Shown: piece by piece, positions 36,222 through 45,537 of the stretch
Layout: each line of letters opens with the position of its first letter
Position numbering within the stretch: the stretch's first letter is position 1
Origin: Bacteroidota bacterium
Lineage (GTDB): Bacteria > Bacteroidota > Bacteroidia > B-17B0 > Aurantibacillaceae
Length of the DNA: 64,000 nucleotides
Direction of reading: 5' to 3'
Assembly (NCBI GenBank): GCA_021155905.1
Contig: JAJNBG010000011.1
Location: 104,355 to 168,354 of the forward strand
Made by a program: the position numbers and the translations under genes
The notes under the pieces: model-generated
The model's input: the letters and a program-made list of their open reading frames with translations, nothing else
Told to the model about the DNA's origin: nothing
The model's database searches: none

Positions 36222-37016
36222 ATGGGAAGAATATATTTCAACTATGCAATTGCCTGTGTTTTGTGTCTTTTATTCAGTGTTTTTCAACTGAAAGGGCAGG
36301 ATAAAACCATCAGTTCCGGTAATAAGCCTGTTTCAAAGGAAGCACTTTCCAAGCATAAAATCATGTTGATTCCATTTGAAAACCGGATGTATTTAAGTGA
36401 AATTGATTTTATGATCAACAAAGAATCAAAGTTGAACGCGAAACAAATTAAGGCAGTTATGCGGGATGGGTTGAATGAGCAATTCTATAAAAAATTAAAG
36501 TCAAAAATGCCGGTTGTGGATCTGCTTGAGGATACCGTGAAGACCGGGAAAGATCTCGAAAATATCTATCGGTATTTGTCGTATCAATATGTCAAAGTCC
36601 CTGATCAGGGCAATTACAAACCACCTGTTAAGGATAAAGAAGAGAAGACCATAGCAAACGGCCAGCTTACTGTGGAAAGCAATAGCGATGCCCGTTTTAT
36701 GAACGCCAAACTCATGAATGCTACGCTAGTGCCTTATCTGGGAGGAAAGTATAAGACTGATCTTTTCCTTTTTATTAACGAGCTGGATATTAAATCACTA
36801 AACGGGATGCCCGGAGATCTGAATAGCTCGTCCTCGCGTAAAATTGTGCTGCATTATACGATTTATACACTGGATGCAAGGGAAATTAATTCAGGTACAG
36901 CTGAGGTCAGCCTTCCTAATAATATCAATGCACCGCCAAAAATTATCAATTCTTATTTTTCACAGTTAGCAGATATTGTAGCCTCCAGAATAGAGAAGGC
37001 ATTAGCAGTGAAATAA
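36222..37016 (+). CDS. Exported hypothetical protein, 264 residues
   Basis: I do not recognise the family. A signal peptide (YFNYAIACVLCLLFSVFQLKGQ) is followed by a soluble region containing HKIMLIPFENRMYLSEID, a beta-strand plus loop like those opening periplasmic or outer-membrane-associated domains, and ending in ...LADIVASRIEKALAVK. A single Cys only in the signal region, so not an obvious lipoprotein. ATG 36222 is preferred to TTG 36219. It follows rseP by 29 bp and could share its transcript. Confidence 0.7.
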   Translation: MGRIYFNYAIACVLCLLFSVFQLKGQDKTISSGNKPVSKEALSKHKIMLIPFENRMYLSEIDFMINKESKLNAKQIKAVMRDGLNEQFYKKLKSKMPVVDLLEDTVKTGKDLENIYRYLSYQYVKVPDQGNYKPPVKDKEEKTIANGQLTVESNSDARFMNAKLMNATLVPYLGGKYKTDLFLFINELDIKSLNGMPGDLNSSSSRKIVLHYTIYTLDAREINSGTAEVSLPNNINAPPKIINSYFSQLADIVASRIEKALAVK

Positions 37017-37082
37017 AAAATTAACAAACTTTTTTTGTTAATAAATAGCACTACCGTCACGTTTATCCCCCTTGAATAGGTT

Positions 37083-37090
37083 TATTTTTG
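37083..37090 (+). promoter_or_regulatory. -7 box (TATTTTTG) of the OmpA lipoprotein gene
   Basis: Exact TAnnTTTG match, 14 nt before ATG 37105. Confidence 0.6.
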
Positions 37091-37104
37091 TTTTATAATC
37101 GAAA

Positions 37105-38112
37105 ATGAAAATGAAAGCCAATTATTTACCTATCAGCCTTGCTTTATTAATTTTAACTTCCTGTGTGCCACAACGGCTAATGGAGGAAACAAAAAACAAG
37201 CTGACCAGTTGTGAGACAGAATCTGCTGCATTAAAAAAATCTAACCAGGAGAATGAAGCTAAATTAGCTTCTTTGACTGAGAAACTGACCAAAGAGGAAA
37301 AAGAACTGGCGGGATTACAGCGTGATACTTCCATCATGGCAACTAATCTTCGTTTGCTTCAAAATAAATACGACAAATTGAATTCAGTTAATGATCAGCT
37401 TCTGGATAAATACAACCGCATGTTGGTTGGCTCGGAAAGAGACAATGCAGCTTTGAGTGGCAAATTACAGATGACACAGGAGCAATTGTTGAAGAAGGAA
37501 GATGAATTAAAAGCATTGGAGGCACGTTTAAATAAACAACAACAGGATCTGGATGCCTTATCAGCAGAATTGAAAAAACGTGAGGCCCGTGTCAATGAAC
37601 TGGAATCCATTTTAAAAAGCAAAGACCAGGCAACAGCGGATTTAAAAAAGAAATTGCAGGATGCTTTGCTTGGTTTTGAAGGTAAAGGTTTAACCATCAC
37701 TCAAAAAAATGGTAAAGTGTACGTGAGTATGGATGAATCTTTATTGTTTGAAAGTGGAAAGACAGCTGTCCAACCAAAAGGTGTAGACGCTTTAAAAAAC
37801 GTGGCTAAAGTATTGGAACAAAATCCTGAAATTAATATTTTGGTGGAAGGTCATACGGATGACGTGCCAATGAAAGGTGCAGGAGAAATTAAAGATAACT
37901 GGGATCTCAGTGTTATCAGGGCAACATCGGTTACTAAAATTTTGTTGCAAAACTCTAAAACTGATCCAACCCGGATTACCTCTGCAGGTCGTGGTGAATT
38001 TTTTCCATTGGATCCCGCTAAAACTCCGGAAGCAAGAAAGAAAAACAGACGTACGGAAATTATCTTAACGCCGAAGCTGGATGAGTTACTGAAAGTATTA
38101 GGAAGTAATTAA
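37105..38112 (+). CDS. OmpA-family lipoprotein with coiled-coil stalk
   Basis: A 335-residue outer-membrane lipoprotein. The lipobox LTSC (Cys about 20) follows a short signal peptide. Residues about 25-195 are a long coiled coil with many Lys/Glu heptads, and residues about 215-330 form an OmpA C-terminal peptidoglycan-binding domain: NILVEGHTDDVP and a distal NRRTEIILTP. It would tether the outer membrane to the cell wall. The MscL gene starts 8 bp downstream, so both probably share a transcript ending at the terminator after mscL. Confidence 0.9.
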   Translation: MKMKANYLPISLALLILTSCVPQRLMEETKNKLTSCETESAALKKSNQENEAKLASLTEKLTKEEKELAGLQRDTSIMATNLRLLQNKYDKLNSVNDQLLDKYNRMLVGSERDNAALSGKLQMTQEQLLKKEDELKALEARLNKQQQDLDALSAELKKREARVNELESILKSKDQATADLKKKLQDALLGFEGKGLTITQKNGKVYVSMDESLLFESGKTAVQPKGVDALKNVAKVLEQNPEINILVEGHTDDVPMKGAGEIKDNWDLSVIRATSVTKILLQNSKTDPTRITSAGRGEFFPLDPAKTPEARKKNRRTEIILTPKLDELLKVLGSN

Positions 38113-38120
38113 TCTAAAGT

Positions 38121-38543
38121 ATGGGCTTTGTAAAAGAATTTAAAGAATTTGCGCTAAAAGGGAACGTCATTGATTTAGCAGTTGGTGTTATTATTGGCGG
38201 CGCATTTGGAAAAATAACTACTTCCGTGATTGATGACCTGATGATGCCTATATTGGGTAAATTAATCGGTAATGTTGATTTCAGTAATTTGTATATTCCT
38301 TTATCCGATAAAGTTACAGCCGGCCTTGCATTGGCTGATGCAAAAAAACTCGGGCCTGTTTTTGCCTATGGAAATTTTATTTCTGTGATGATCAACTTTA
38401 CCTTGCTGGCCTTGTGTGTGTTTTTAATGATCAAAGCAATTAACAGAATGAAACGAAGGGAAGAAGAAGCTCCGGCAGCTGTTGCTGAAGTGTCGAACAC
38501 GGATCATTTATTAATGGAAATCAGAGACGCGTTGAAAAAATAA
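38121..38543 (+). CDS. mscL: Large-conductance mechanosensitive channel MscL
   Basis: Pentameric inner-membrane channel opening under membrane tension to release solutes in osmotic downshock. The 140-residue protein begins FVKEFKEFALKGNVIDLAVGVIIGGAFGKI, i.e. the N-terminal helix and the conserved pore-lining TM1 with its GVIIG run; TM2 lies about residues 80-105, and the C-terminus is a charged helix. Length and order are normal for the family. Confidence 0.96.
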   Translation: MGFVKEFKEFALKGNVIDLAVGVIIGGAFGKITTSVIDDLMMPILGKLIGNVDFSNLYIPLSDKVTAGLALADAKKLGPVFAYGNFISVMINFTLLALCVFLMIKAINRMKRREEEAPAAVAEVSNTDHLLMEIRDALKK

Positions 38544-38560
38544 AAATGTTTTGTTTGTTT

Positions 38561-38591
38561 AAAAACCTTTCACACACTGAAAGGTTTTTTT
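38561..38591 (+). terminator. Rho-independent terminator after mscL
   Basis: AAAAACCTTTC, loop ACACACT, GAAAGGTTTTTT: an 11-bp stem with a T run, 17 nt after the mscL stop. Confidence 0.88.
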
Positions 38592-38602
38592 AATTCCTAT
38601 TT

Positions 38603-38890
38603 GTGCTATCTTACCGATATATTTTAATCTCCTATGTCATTGCAATAAACTTCATTGCCTATTTAGTAATGGGTTTCGACAAATACAAATCCCTTAAAAA
38701 AGGAAGTAGAATTCCGGAAAAGAACTTATTTGCACTGGCTTTTTTGTTTGGGGCGTTAGGAATTTTCCTTGGCATGAAAGCACCGCTTTATCATAAAGCA
38801 GGCAAGCCGAAATTTAAGTGGGTTATACTGCCATTATTAATTATTAATCTTATTCTAATTGTGTGTGTTTTCAAATACATGCTTCCCTAG
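38603..38890 (+). CDS. DUF1294 membrane protein
   Basis: A 95-residue inner-membrane protein with two or three hydrophobic segments. The loop GFDKYKSLKKGSRIPEKNLF and later YHKAGKPKFKW match the DUF1294 pattern (D-K-x2-A/S ... RIPE ... HK-x-K-F). Function of the family is unknown. It starts at GTG 38603, with no ATG upstream of the first membrane segment, and is monocistronic between the mscL terminator and the histidine kinase promoter. Confidence 0.82.
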   Translation: MLSYRYILISYVIAINFIAYLVMGFDKYKSLKKGSRIPEKNLFALAFLFGALGIFLGMKAPLYHKAGKPKFKWVILPLLIINLILIVCVFKYMLP

Positions 38891-38915
38891 TCTTTTTCAC
38901 TTAAAGAAAATAGTT

Positions 38916-38923
38916 TACTTTTG
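38916..38923 (+). promoter_or_regulatory. -7 box (TACTTTTG) of the histidine kinase/regulator operon
   Basis: Exact TAnnTTTG match ending 5 nt before ATG 38929; leaderless mRNA likely. Confidence 0.6.
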
Positions 38924-38928
38924 ATTTT

Positions 38929-40683
38929 ATGAGATCTTCCTTTGTCCTGTTTTTTATTTTTCTTTTTACGAATTTCTTTTCTCAGAATGATACAGATTCA
39001 GTTATAAAATTAAATAATCTTAGCGCCGCTTTTGAAAAAAATGATCAATCCGATTCTGCCATTTTTATGGCAACTAAAGCATTATCACTTTCTTTAAAGT
39101 TGAACTATAAATTAGGCGTTTCTGATGCTCATAATAACCTTGGGAATATTAGCAGGCACAAAGCTAATTATCCGGCCGCACTCAGTTATTATTATAAAGG
39201 TCTGGCCATTGATGAAGAGATCGGTAATTACGAAGGAGCCTTATTGAAATTGGGCAATATTGGAATTATTTATTATAATCAAAATGATTATAATAATGCT
39301 CTTAAATATTATGACCAAGCACAAAAACTGGCTGAAAAATTGAATGATCGAAAAGCAATCGCTCATATTTTCGCTAACAAGGCAGACGTTTATTCTAATC
39401 TGCAGAAAATTGATACGGCTTTAAAATATTATAATATTGCTTATGAAAATTACAGAGCGATTGATTTTAAAAGTGGAATGTCAAGTGTTTTAATTAACAG
39501 TGGAAACGTTTATATAGAAAAGGGACACGCAAAACTAGCATTGGAAAAATATTTGTTAGCATTGAAAATAGTGGAGGAGTTAAAAGATAAAAATCAGATT
39601 GCCAGTTGTTTGTTAAATATTGCTTTCGCAAATTCACAATTAAAAAACAACAGAGTTGCTGAGATTTATTTTAATAAAGCATTGAGTTATACTATGGAAA
39701 CAGATGATTTGGATCTAAAAAGCTCACTTGAACTGGCGGTTAGTGAATTTTATTCTGGAAGACATGAATTTGAAAAAGCATATAAGCATTATAAAAATTA
39801 TATCGTTTTAAGAGATTCTGTATATAATAATGAGAATACAAAGCAAAGTATAAAGGCAGAAATGAATTATGAATTTGATAAAAAGCAGGCTGCTGTCAAG
39901 TTTGAGCATGATAAGGTTGTGTATCAACTGGCTGCTGAAAATAAACTTCAGAGACAGTGGCGATGGTTTTTTATCGTAGTCATTGCGCTTGCTTGCGGAG
40001 GTATATTTTTTATGAAAAGAGCTTATGATAATAAAAAAAGTTTGGCCGCATTCCTTGCCTCAGAAGATCAACGGAAGGATATATTACTTCAGGAAGTGCA
40101 TCACCGCATCAACAATAATCTACAAATAATATCAAGCTTATTGACCCTTCAGGCAAATAGTGCTGATAATGCAAAGTTAACGGAGTACCTGACTCAGAGT
40201 CAGAATCGAATTCAATCACTTTCGGCGTTGCATGAGTTGCTATATGATACGAATTCGCCCCTTGAAATTAATATGAAAGAGTACATTGAAAAAGTATTGG
40301 ATTTTCACAGAGATATATTGAGAACAAAGGGAGAAAATATTTCAATTGTGACAGGAATCGAGCAAATTAATTTTCCAACAAAATTGGCCGTACCATTAGC
40401 CTTAATAATTAATGAATTAGTAACTAATTCAATTAAATACGCCTTTAAAGACAAAAATACCGGGCAGATCAAGGTTGAGCTAATTCCTGAAATTAGCAGG
40501 AACTGGCAGATTATCATTTCTGACAATGGAAGCGGTTTGCCTGATGAAACTGAAAGAAGAAAAGATAGTCTCGGTCTCAAGTTGGTTAAAATTATGACAA
40601 AACAAATTAAAGGAATACTCCTGATGAAAAATGAAAATGGAGCGGTTTTTAATATTATATTTAGCCTTACCAAACAAAAATAG
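38929..40683 (+). CDS. Sensor histidine kinase with periplasmic TPR domain (HisKA_2 type)
   Basis: A 584-residue membrane sensor. A signal sequence (1-19) is followed by several TPR units (about 35-300; e.g. KANYPAALSYYYKGLAI and NDYNNALKYYDQAQKLA), a transmembrane helix (about 345-362, WRWFFIVVIALACGGIFF), a HisKA_2 dimerisation domain with the phosphoacceptor region HHRINNNLQ at H391-H392, and an HATPase domain with the N-box NELVTNSIKYAF and G-box DNGSGLP. It autophosphorylates and passes phosphate to the LytTR regulator 8 bp downstream. The signal is unknown; TPRs suggest a protein or peptide ligand. Confidence 0.92.
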   Translation: MRSSFVLFFIFLFTNFFSQNDTDSVIKLNNLSAAFEKNDQSDSAIFMATKALSLSLKLNYKLGVSDAHNNLGNISRHKANYPAALSYYYKGLAIDEEIGNYEGALLKLGNIGIIYYNQNDYNNALKYYDQAQKLAEKLNDRKAIAHIFANKADVYSNLQKIDTALKYYNIAYENYRAIDFKSGMSSVLINSGNVYIEKGHAKLALEKYLLALKIVEELKDKNQIASCLLNIAFANSQLKNNRVAEIYFNKALSYTMETDDLDLKSSLELAVSEFYSGRHEFEKAYKHYKNYIVLRDSVYNNENTKQSIKAEMNYEFDKKQAAVKFEHDKVVYQLAAENKLQRQWRWFFIVVIALACGGIFFMKRAYDNKKSLAAFLASEDQRKDILLQEVHHRINNNLQIISSLLTLQANSADNAKLTEYLTQSQNRIQSLSALHELLYDTNSPLEINMKEYIEKVLDFHRDILRTKGENISIVTGIEQINFPTKLAVPLALIINELVTNSIKYAFKDKNTGQIKVELIPEISRNWQIIISDNGSGLPDETERRKDSLGLKLVKIMTKQIKGILLMKNENGAVFNIIFSLTKQK

Positions 40684-40691
40684 TCCATTTT

Positions 40692-41399
40692 ATGATTGCC
40701 GCCTCTATATTCCTGATCGTTGAAGATGAATTGTTAATAGCAGAGACTATTTCTGATTTTTTGAAAGCGGAAGGGTGTAAAGAAATCTTAATAGCTGAAT
40801 CTGTTGATGAAGCCACTGATATTCTAAATTCTTCGAAAATCGATTTTGTATTAACAGACATTGCCTTGGGAAAGGAGCAAACGGGAATTGACCTCGGAAA
40901 TTTGCTGAATTCAAAATATCACCTTCCTTTTATCTACATCACTTCTCATGCCGATAAGGCCATGATAGACAAAGCTAAGCATACACATCCGAAAGCTTAT
41001 ATCATTAAGCCCTTTAAAAAGGAAGATCTCTTGGTGGCGATTGAATTAGCTTTGTACAACCTTGAAAATTCGCCGATAAAAACGGAAGAAAGCGAAGAAT
41101 TAATTGTTAAGGAAGGCAGGGCTTTGGTGAAATTGCACCATCAGAGTATTGTCTGGCTGGAAGCGGATGGTAACTACACAACGATTCATTTAAAGAATGA
41201 TAAACGTAAAGTAATCAGAATAGCTTTGTCTGAACTGGAGCAACAGCTTCCCTCTGTAGACTTCATACGTATCCATAAATCCTATTTGGTGAATAAAAAA
41301 TACATTACGGAAATGAAAAGTGGAAGTATTATAGTGAACAATGAAGAACTGTCTGTTGGGAGAACCTATCAGCAGAATCTTAACAGTCTCTTTAAATAA
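40692..41399 (+). CDS. LytTR-family DNA-binding response regulator
   Basis: A 235-residue transcription factor. The receiver domain (1-120) has the acidic pocket FLIVEDE and phosphoacceptor D56 in VLTDIAL, plus the conserved Lys in IIKPFKKEDL. The LytTR domain (about 140-235) shows IVWLEADGNYTTIHL and FIRIHKSYLVNKKYI, which bind DNA by beta-strands and prefer direct repeats. It forms a two-component system with the TPR kinase directly upstream. The next gene downstream, the LamG T9SS protein 99 bp away, is a candidate target but this is only inferred from position. Confidence 0.93.
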   Translation: MIAASIFLIVEDELLIAETISDFLKAEGCKEILIAESVDEATDILNSSKIDFVLTDIALGKEQTGIDLGNLLNSKYHLPFIYITSHADKAMIDKAKHTHPKAYIIKPFKKEDLLVAIELALYNLENSPIKTEESEELIVKEGRALVKLHHQSIVWLEADGNYTTIHLKNDKRKVIRIALSELEQQLPSVDFIRIHKSYLVNKKYITEMKSGSIIVNNEELSVGRTYQQNLNSLFK

Positions 41400-41498
41400 T
41401 AACACTCTTTTGTAGTTCATATACTTTAATCGGTAGTTTGTCCCAAACTTTGGTCAAAACAGTATTATTTCTGTAGGTTCGCCGAAAAATTAAATTAT

Positions 41499-44400
41499 AT
41501 GAAAAAATTATTACTTTCTTTTGCCTGCCTGCTGGGCACACTAATTTCAAATGCACAGTGCGTTGGAGCCCTCGATTTACCAACAAGTGCAGATTATGTT
41601 CAGTTCGCCAGTCCCTTCTATTCATACACAAACGAACTAACTGTTGAAGGATGGGTTTATGTGGATGGTTCAGTAAACTCAACGCCGTGGATCGGACAAG
41701 CGACTGCAGGTCTTGATAATATGGGTACCAATGTCTGGCACTGGCATGGAGCCAACCCAAATGAGTTGGCGTGGCAGGTCAATGATAATGGTACCTGGAG
41801 ATCAGCTAATTCAACAACAATGAGTAATGGATGGCACCATGTAGCAACGGTTGCAGATAATGTAAGTACACGTATTTATATTGATGGTGTGCTGGATGCC
41901 ACTGGTCCTGGTATTTCCGGAGCAATTGTGAATAATTCCGGTTCTGAAATTCATGTTGGACACGACGTGCGATTTGCTGCCGGTGCGGGAGGGAGAAATG
42001 GAGATTATAAAATAGGTGAATTACGTGTTTGGAGTGTTGCAAGAACGCAGTCAGAATTATCGACCAATATGTCTTCTTGTTTAACGGGTTCTGAAACAGG
42101 CTTAAAGCTTTATAATAAATTTGAGAATGGTACAGGTAGTTCTGCAACATCTGCGGTAGGACCAAACGGTACACTTGTAAATATGACTCCGGCAACAAAC
42201 TGGGTTAACGGTTCCGGTTCTGAATGTTGTACACCCGCATCTGCTCTTAATTTCGACGGGACTGACGACTTTGTGGCTATAAACAGCACGTCATTGCTTA
42301 GCATGACCAATGCGGTAACCATTGAGGCCTGGGTGAAAACCTCTGCGTCAGGAGAACAATACATCGTTACCAAAAACGACGATTCATTTTACATGGGCGT
42401 AAATGTTGACGGTAATTTTGGCAAGGCAAGCTTTTACATTGGTGGTGTATCCGATTTTTCAGGAGGTTGGTTATATAGTAATGCAAGCAATATAAATAAT
42501 AATACCTGGCATCATGTGGCAGGTACCTACGATGGGTCAACAATTAAAATTTATATCGACGGCGTATTGGATAAATCAGTTGCCGCAACAGGAACCATTG
42601 CAACAGGCCCTAATAATGTTAATTTGGGATGCAGGAGCAATAACTATTTTTTCCAGGGAAGTATGGACGAAGTAAGGATTTGGGATATTGCACGGACAGA
42701 TTGTGAGATCAATTCCTATATGAACTGTGAGATCCCAACAACTGCAACAGGTTTAGTGGCTAATTACCATTTTAACCAGGGAATTGATGCAGGTAATAAT
42801 TCATCCATAACCACCTTAACCGATGATTCAGGAAATTCAAATACAGGAACATTGGGTAATTTTTCTTTATCCGGTAGCACATCCAATTGGATTGCTCCGG
42901 CAGCGGTAACCTCAGGCAATATAACACCTGGAGCTTGCACGGCGGCGGCGGCTTTAAATTTTGATGGAACCGACGGGATAACGTTAAATACATTCAACAT
43001 CAGCGGCGCGTCAGCAAGAACGGTTGAATTTTGGTTAAAAACAACGGTCACTGGAAATTTTCAAACTCCTTTTGCTTCAGGTAGTTCAAATCCAAATGAA
43101 GCATTTAATTTTAAAGTGACGCCAACGGGCCACCTTGGTTTTATGGGTTATGCCAACGACTATTTCCCATCATCAGGAACGCTTATAGCTGATAATACCT
43201 ACCACCATATAGCCCTTACTTATAATGGGACTAATGTAAAAGCATACGTTGATGGTAACCTGGAATGGACCTTTACAACCGCTTTAACTACGATTGGTAA
43301 CAATAACTACCTGGGTAGATCCAACCATACAGGATTTGAGCAGTATTTTGTGGGTACTATGGATGAGGTGCGTGTTTGGAATGTGGAACGCACGCGATGT
43401 GAAATCATTTCATACAAAAATTGTGAGATTCCAACAACTGCAACAGGTTTAGTAGCTAATTACCACTTTAACCAGGGCGTTGCTTTCAATTCTAATCCAA
43501 CGGTAATAACCCTGGTTGACGCTAGTGGTAATTCGAATACAGGAACCCTTGCTAATTTTAATTTAACAGGATCTTCTTCAAACTGGGTTTCACCGGGAGC
43601 TGTTGCTTCAGGATTTACTACATCGATTGCTTGTCCGGTTGCCGCTGCTCTAAGTTTTGATGGTTCCAATGATTATGTAGAAATAGGAAATGTTATTCCG
43701 TCAGGAAGTTCATATACTAAAGAAATGTGGGTGTATGCATTAGATAATAGCTGTAATAATCTTCTTAGTTCAGGTGATGACCCTTTTTATTTATCAAGTG
43801 GTCGACTTGCAGCTGGTAATAACGGTAATTATAATTATGTACAAGATGGAACTAATTTCCCACTTAATACCTGGGTTCATGCCGCCGTTACGTACGATGC
43901 TTTAACATCAACAATGGTGTTATATGTAAATGGTATTATGGTTGCAAGCGGCAATAGTGCTGGCCCTTATAGCGGAGCTCCAACAACTTATATTGGGAGA
44001 CATACTGGTGCTTGCTATTTTTCAGGAAAATTGGACGAAGTGCGTGTATGGAATGTTGCCCGTACTCAGTGTGAAATCAATACCTATATGAATAGTGAAA
44101 TTACAAATTCAATGACCGGATTATTAGCAAATTACCATTTCAACCAGGGATTAGCTTCCTATTCAAATCCAACGGAAACAATTTTAGCAGATGCTTCAGG
44201 TAATGGAGTTAATGTAACATTAAATAATTTTGGATTAACAGGTTCAACTTCTAACTGGATCGCGCCAGGTGGAGTTGTTAGCGGTTATACAACAACAACT
44301 ATAACACCACCTGTTATTTCCGTTACCAGCGGCTCTATTTGTGCAGGACAATCCTTTACCATGGTTCCATCAGGAGCAAGTACCTATACCTTTTCAAATG

Positions 44401-45413
44401 GAACGGATGTGGTTATGCCAACTTCTGATGCAACGTATTCAGTAAGTGGTACGTCTTCCGTTGGTTGTGTATCTTTAGTGGAGGCTGTAGCCAGCGTAAC
44501 GGTACATGCCTTGCCTACCATCACTGTAACCAGCGGTGCTATTTGTGCCGGAGAATCATTTACAATGACTCCGGGCGGCGCAAGCACCTATACTTTTTCA
44601 AACGGAACGGATGTGGTAACGCCAAGCTCTGACGCTACGTATTCAATAAGCGGTACTTCTTCTGTTGGTTGCGTATCCTCAGTAGAGGCTGTAGCCAGCG
44701 TAACGGTAAATGCCTTACCAACAGTAACTGCCAGCGCAAGTAATTCAGTAATCTGTGTAGGTCAGTCAACCACGTTAAACGGTGCAGGTGCAGTTGGCTA
44801 TGTATGGAACGGTGGTTCAACTCCTAACAATTACCCGCTTTATCCAAGTACTACCAGTACTTACGTAGTAGTTGGTACCGATGCAAACGGTTGTGTTGGA
44901 ACAGCTACCCAAGTAGTAACAGTGAATGCTTTGCCAACGCTTACAGTAGCAACCACTAGCACCTTATTGTGTACAGGCGAAACAGCAACTTTATCAGTAA
45001 GCGGTGCGTCATCTTATACTTGGAGTACGGGCGAAGCAGCATCAGACATTGTAGTTACACCTGCAAGCCAGGCTACTTATACAGTAGATGGAACAGATGT
45101 GAATGGTTGTATGAATAACACAACAATTACACAGGATGTATCTTTATGTACAGGTATCGTGTCTAATAGCTCAGTAAATTCTACTGTACTGAGTATTTAT
45201 CCGAATCCAAATAATGGAACGTTTACTGTTAAATCAGATACGGATATGCAGCTTAACTTAACAAATGCATTAGGACAGTTAATTCAGGTTATTGAATTGA
45301 ATCATTCAAATAATCATCAAATGATGATTGATGTATTGGCCAATGGGGTTTATTTCATAACAGGACAAAACGAAAACCAGTCTGTGAAACAAAAAGTAAT
45401 TGTAACTAAGTAG
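41499..45413 (+). CDS. Giant secreted LamG-repeat T9SS type A protein
   Basis: A 1304-residue surface protein. Signal peptide (1-19, ending ISNAQ). Four LamG/concanavalin-like beta-sandwiches start near residues 22, 242, 482 and 714, each with a NFDGT/SFDGS-type opening, a middle TWHHVAGTYDG or similar and a closing MDEVRIWDIART; these bind glycans or proteins in other families. Residues about 937-1220 hold four Ig-like units (the first two nearly identical 68-residue copies). The last 75 residues (LSIYPNPNNGTFTV ... GVYFITGQNENQSVKQKV) are a T9SS sorting domain. Likely an adhesin. TAGGTTCG (about 41476) upstream is a weak -7-like box. Confidence 0.88.
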   Translation: MKKLLLSFACLLGTLISNAQCVGALDLPTSADYVQFASPFYSYTNELTVEGWVYVDGSVNSTPWIGQATAGLDNMGTNVWHWHGANPNELAWQVNDNGTWRSANSTTMSNGWHHVATVADNVSTRIYIDGVLDATGPGISGAIVNNSGSEIHVGHDVRFAAGAGGRNGDYKIGELRVWSVARTQSELSTNMSSCLTGSETGLKLYNKFENGTGSSATSAVGPNGTLVNMTPATNWVNGSGSECCTPASALNFDGTDDFVAINSTSLLSMTNAVTIEAWVKTSASGEQYIVTKNDDSFYMGVNVDGNFGKASFYIGGVSDFSGGWLYSNASNINNNTWHHVAGTYDGSTIKIYIDGVLDKSVAATGTIATGPNNVNLGCRSNNYFFQGSMDEVRIWDIARTDCEINSYMNCEIPTTATGLVANYHFNQGIDAGNNSSITTLTDDSGNSNTGTLGNFSLSGSTSNWIAPAAVTSGNITPGACTAAAALNFDGTDGITLNTFNISGASARTVEFWLKTTVTGNFQTPFASGSSNPNEAFNFKVTPTGHLGFMGYANDYFPSSGTLIADNTYHHIALTYNGTNVKAYVDGNLEWTFTTALTTIGNNNYLGRSNHTGFEQYFVGTMDEVRVWNVERTRCEIISYKNCEIPTTATGLVANYHFNQGVAFNSNPTVITLVDASGNSNTGTLANFNLTGSSSNWVSPGAVASGFTTSIACPVAAALSFDGSNDYVEIGNVIPSGSSYTKEMWVYALDNSCNNLLSSGDDPFYLSSGRLAAGNNGNYNYVQDGTNFPLNTWVHAAVTYDALTSTMVLYVNGIMVASGNSAGPYSGAPTTYIGRHTGACYFSGKLDEVRVWNVARTQCEINTYMNSEITNSMTGLLANYHFNQGLASYSNPTETILADASGNGVNVTLNNFGLTGSTSNWIAPGGVVSGYTTTTITPPVISVTSGSICAGQSFTMVPSGASTYTFSNGTDVVMPTSDATYSVSGTSSVGCVSLVEAVASVTVHALPTITVTSGAICAGESFTMTPGGASTYTFSNGTDVVTPSSDATYSISGTSSVGCVSSVEAVASVTVNALPTVTASASNSVICVGQSTTLNGAGAVGYVWNGGSTPNNYPLYPSTTSTYVVVGTDANGCVGTATQVVTVNALPTLTVATTSTLLCTGETATLSVSGASSYTWSTGEAASDIVVTPASQATYTVDGTDVNGCMNNTTITQDVSLCTGIVSNSSVNSTVLSIYPNPNNGTFTVKSDTDMQLNLTNALGQLIQVIELNHSNNHQMMIDVLANGVYFITGQNENQSVKQKVIVTK
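42726..43476 (+). repeat. Dispersed direct repeat between LamG domains
   Basis: A 56-bp segment at 42726-42781 (TGTGAGATCCCAACAACTGC ... TTTAACCAGGG) recurs at 43421-43476 with three mismatches; a more diverged copy ends near 44150. It encodes the linker CEIPTTATGLVANYHFNQG, pointing to domain duplication. The listed span covers the first two copies and the domain between them. Confidence 0.8.
44325..44732 (+). repeat. Two tandem 204-bp (68-residue) near-identical units in the LamG protein
   Basis: The unit starting ACCAGCGG at 44325 recurs at 44529 with high identity over most of its length (e.g. ACCTATAC-TTTTCAAA-GGAACGGATGTGGT and GAGGCTGTAGCCAGCGTAACGGTA). Two further, more diverged Ig-like units follow. 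Confidence 0.85.
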
Positions 45414-45434
45414 ATTAAACAACAGTAGTTGCAT

Positions 45435-45468
45435 AAAAAGAGCTACTTCAAAATGAAGTAGCTCTTTT
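45435..45468. terminator. Terminator of the LamG protein gene
   Basis: AAAAGAGCTACTTCA, loop AAA, TGAAGTAGCTCTTTT: a 15-bp perfect stem with flanking A and T runs, 22 nt after the stop. Confidence 0.93.
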
Positions 45469-45484
45469 ATTTTGTATCGCTTTA

Positions 45485-45520
45485 CAAAAAAGCCTGAAGA
45501 TTATTCTTCAGGCTTTTTTG
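45485..45520. terminator. Second convergent terminator, serving the SlyD-like gene
   Basis: CAAAAAAGCCTGAAGA, loop TTAT, TCTTCAGGCTTTTTTG: a 16-bp perfect stem 17 nt beyond the minus-strand stop at 45538. Confidence 0.93.
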
Positions 45521-45537
45521 TTAAACTTTTTTTCTAA

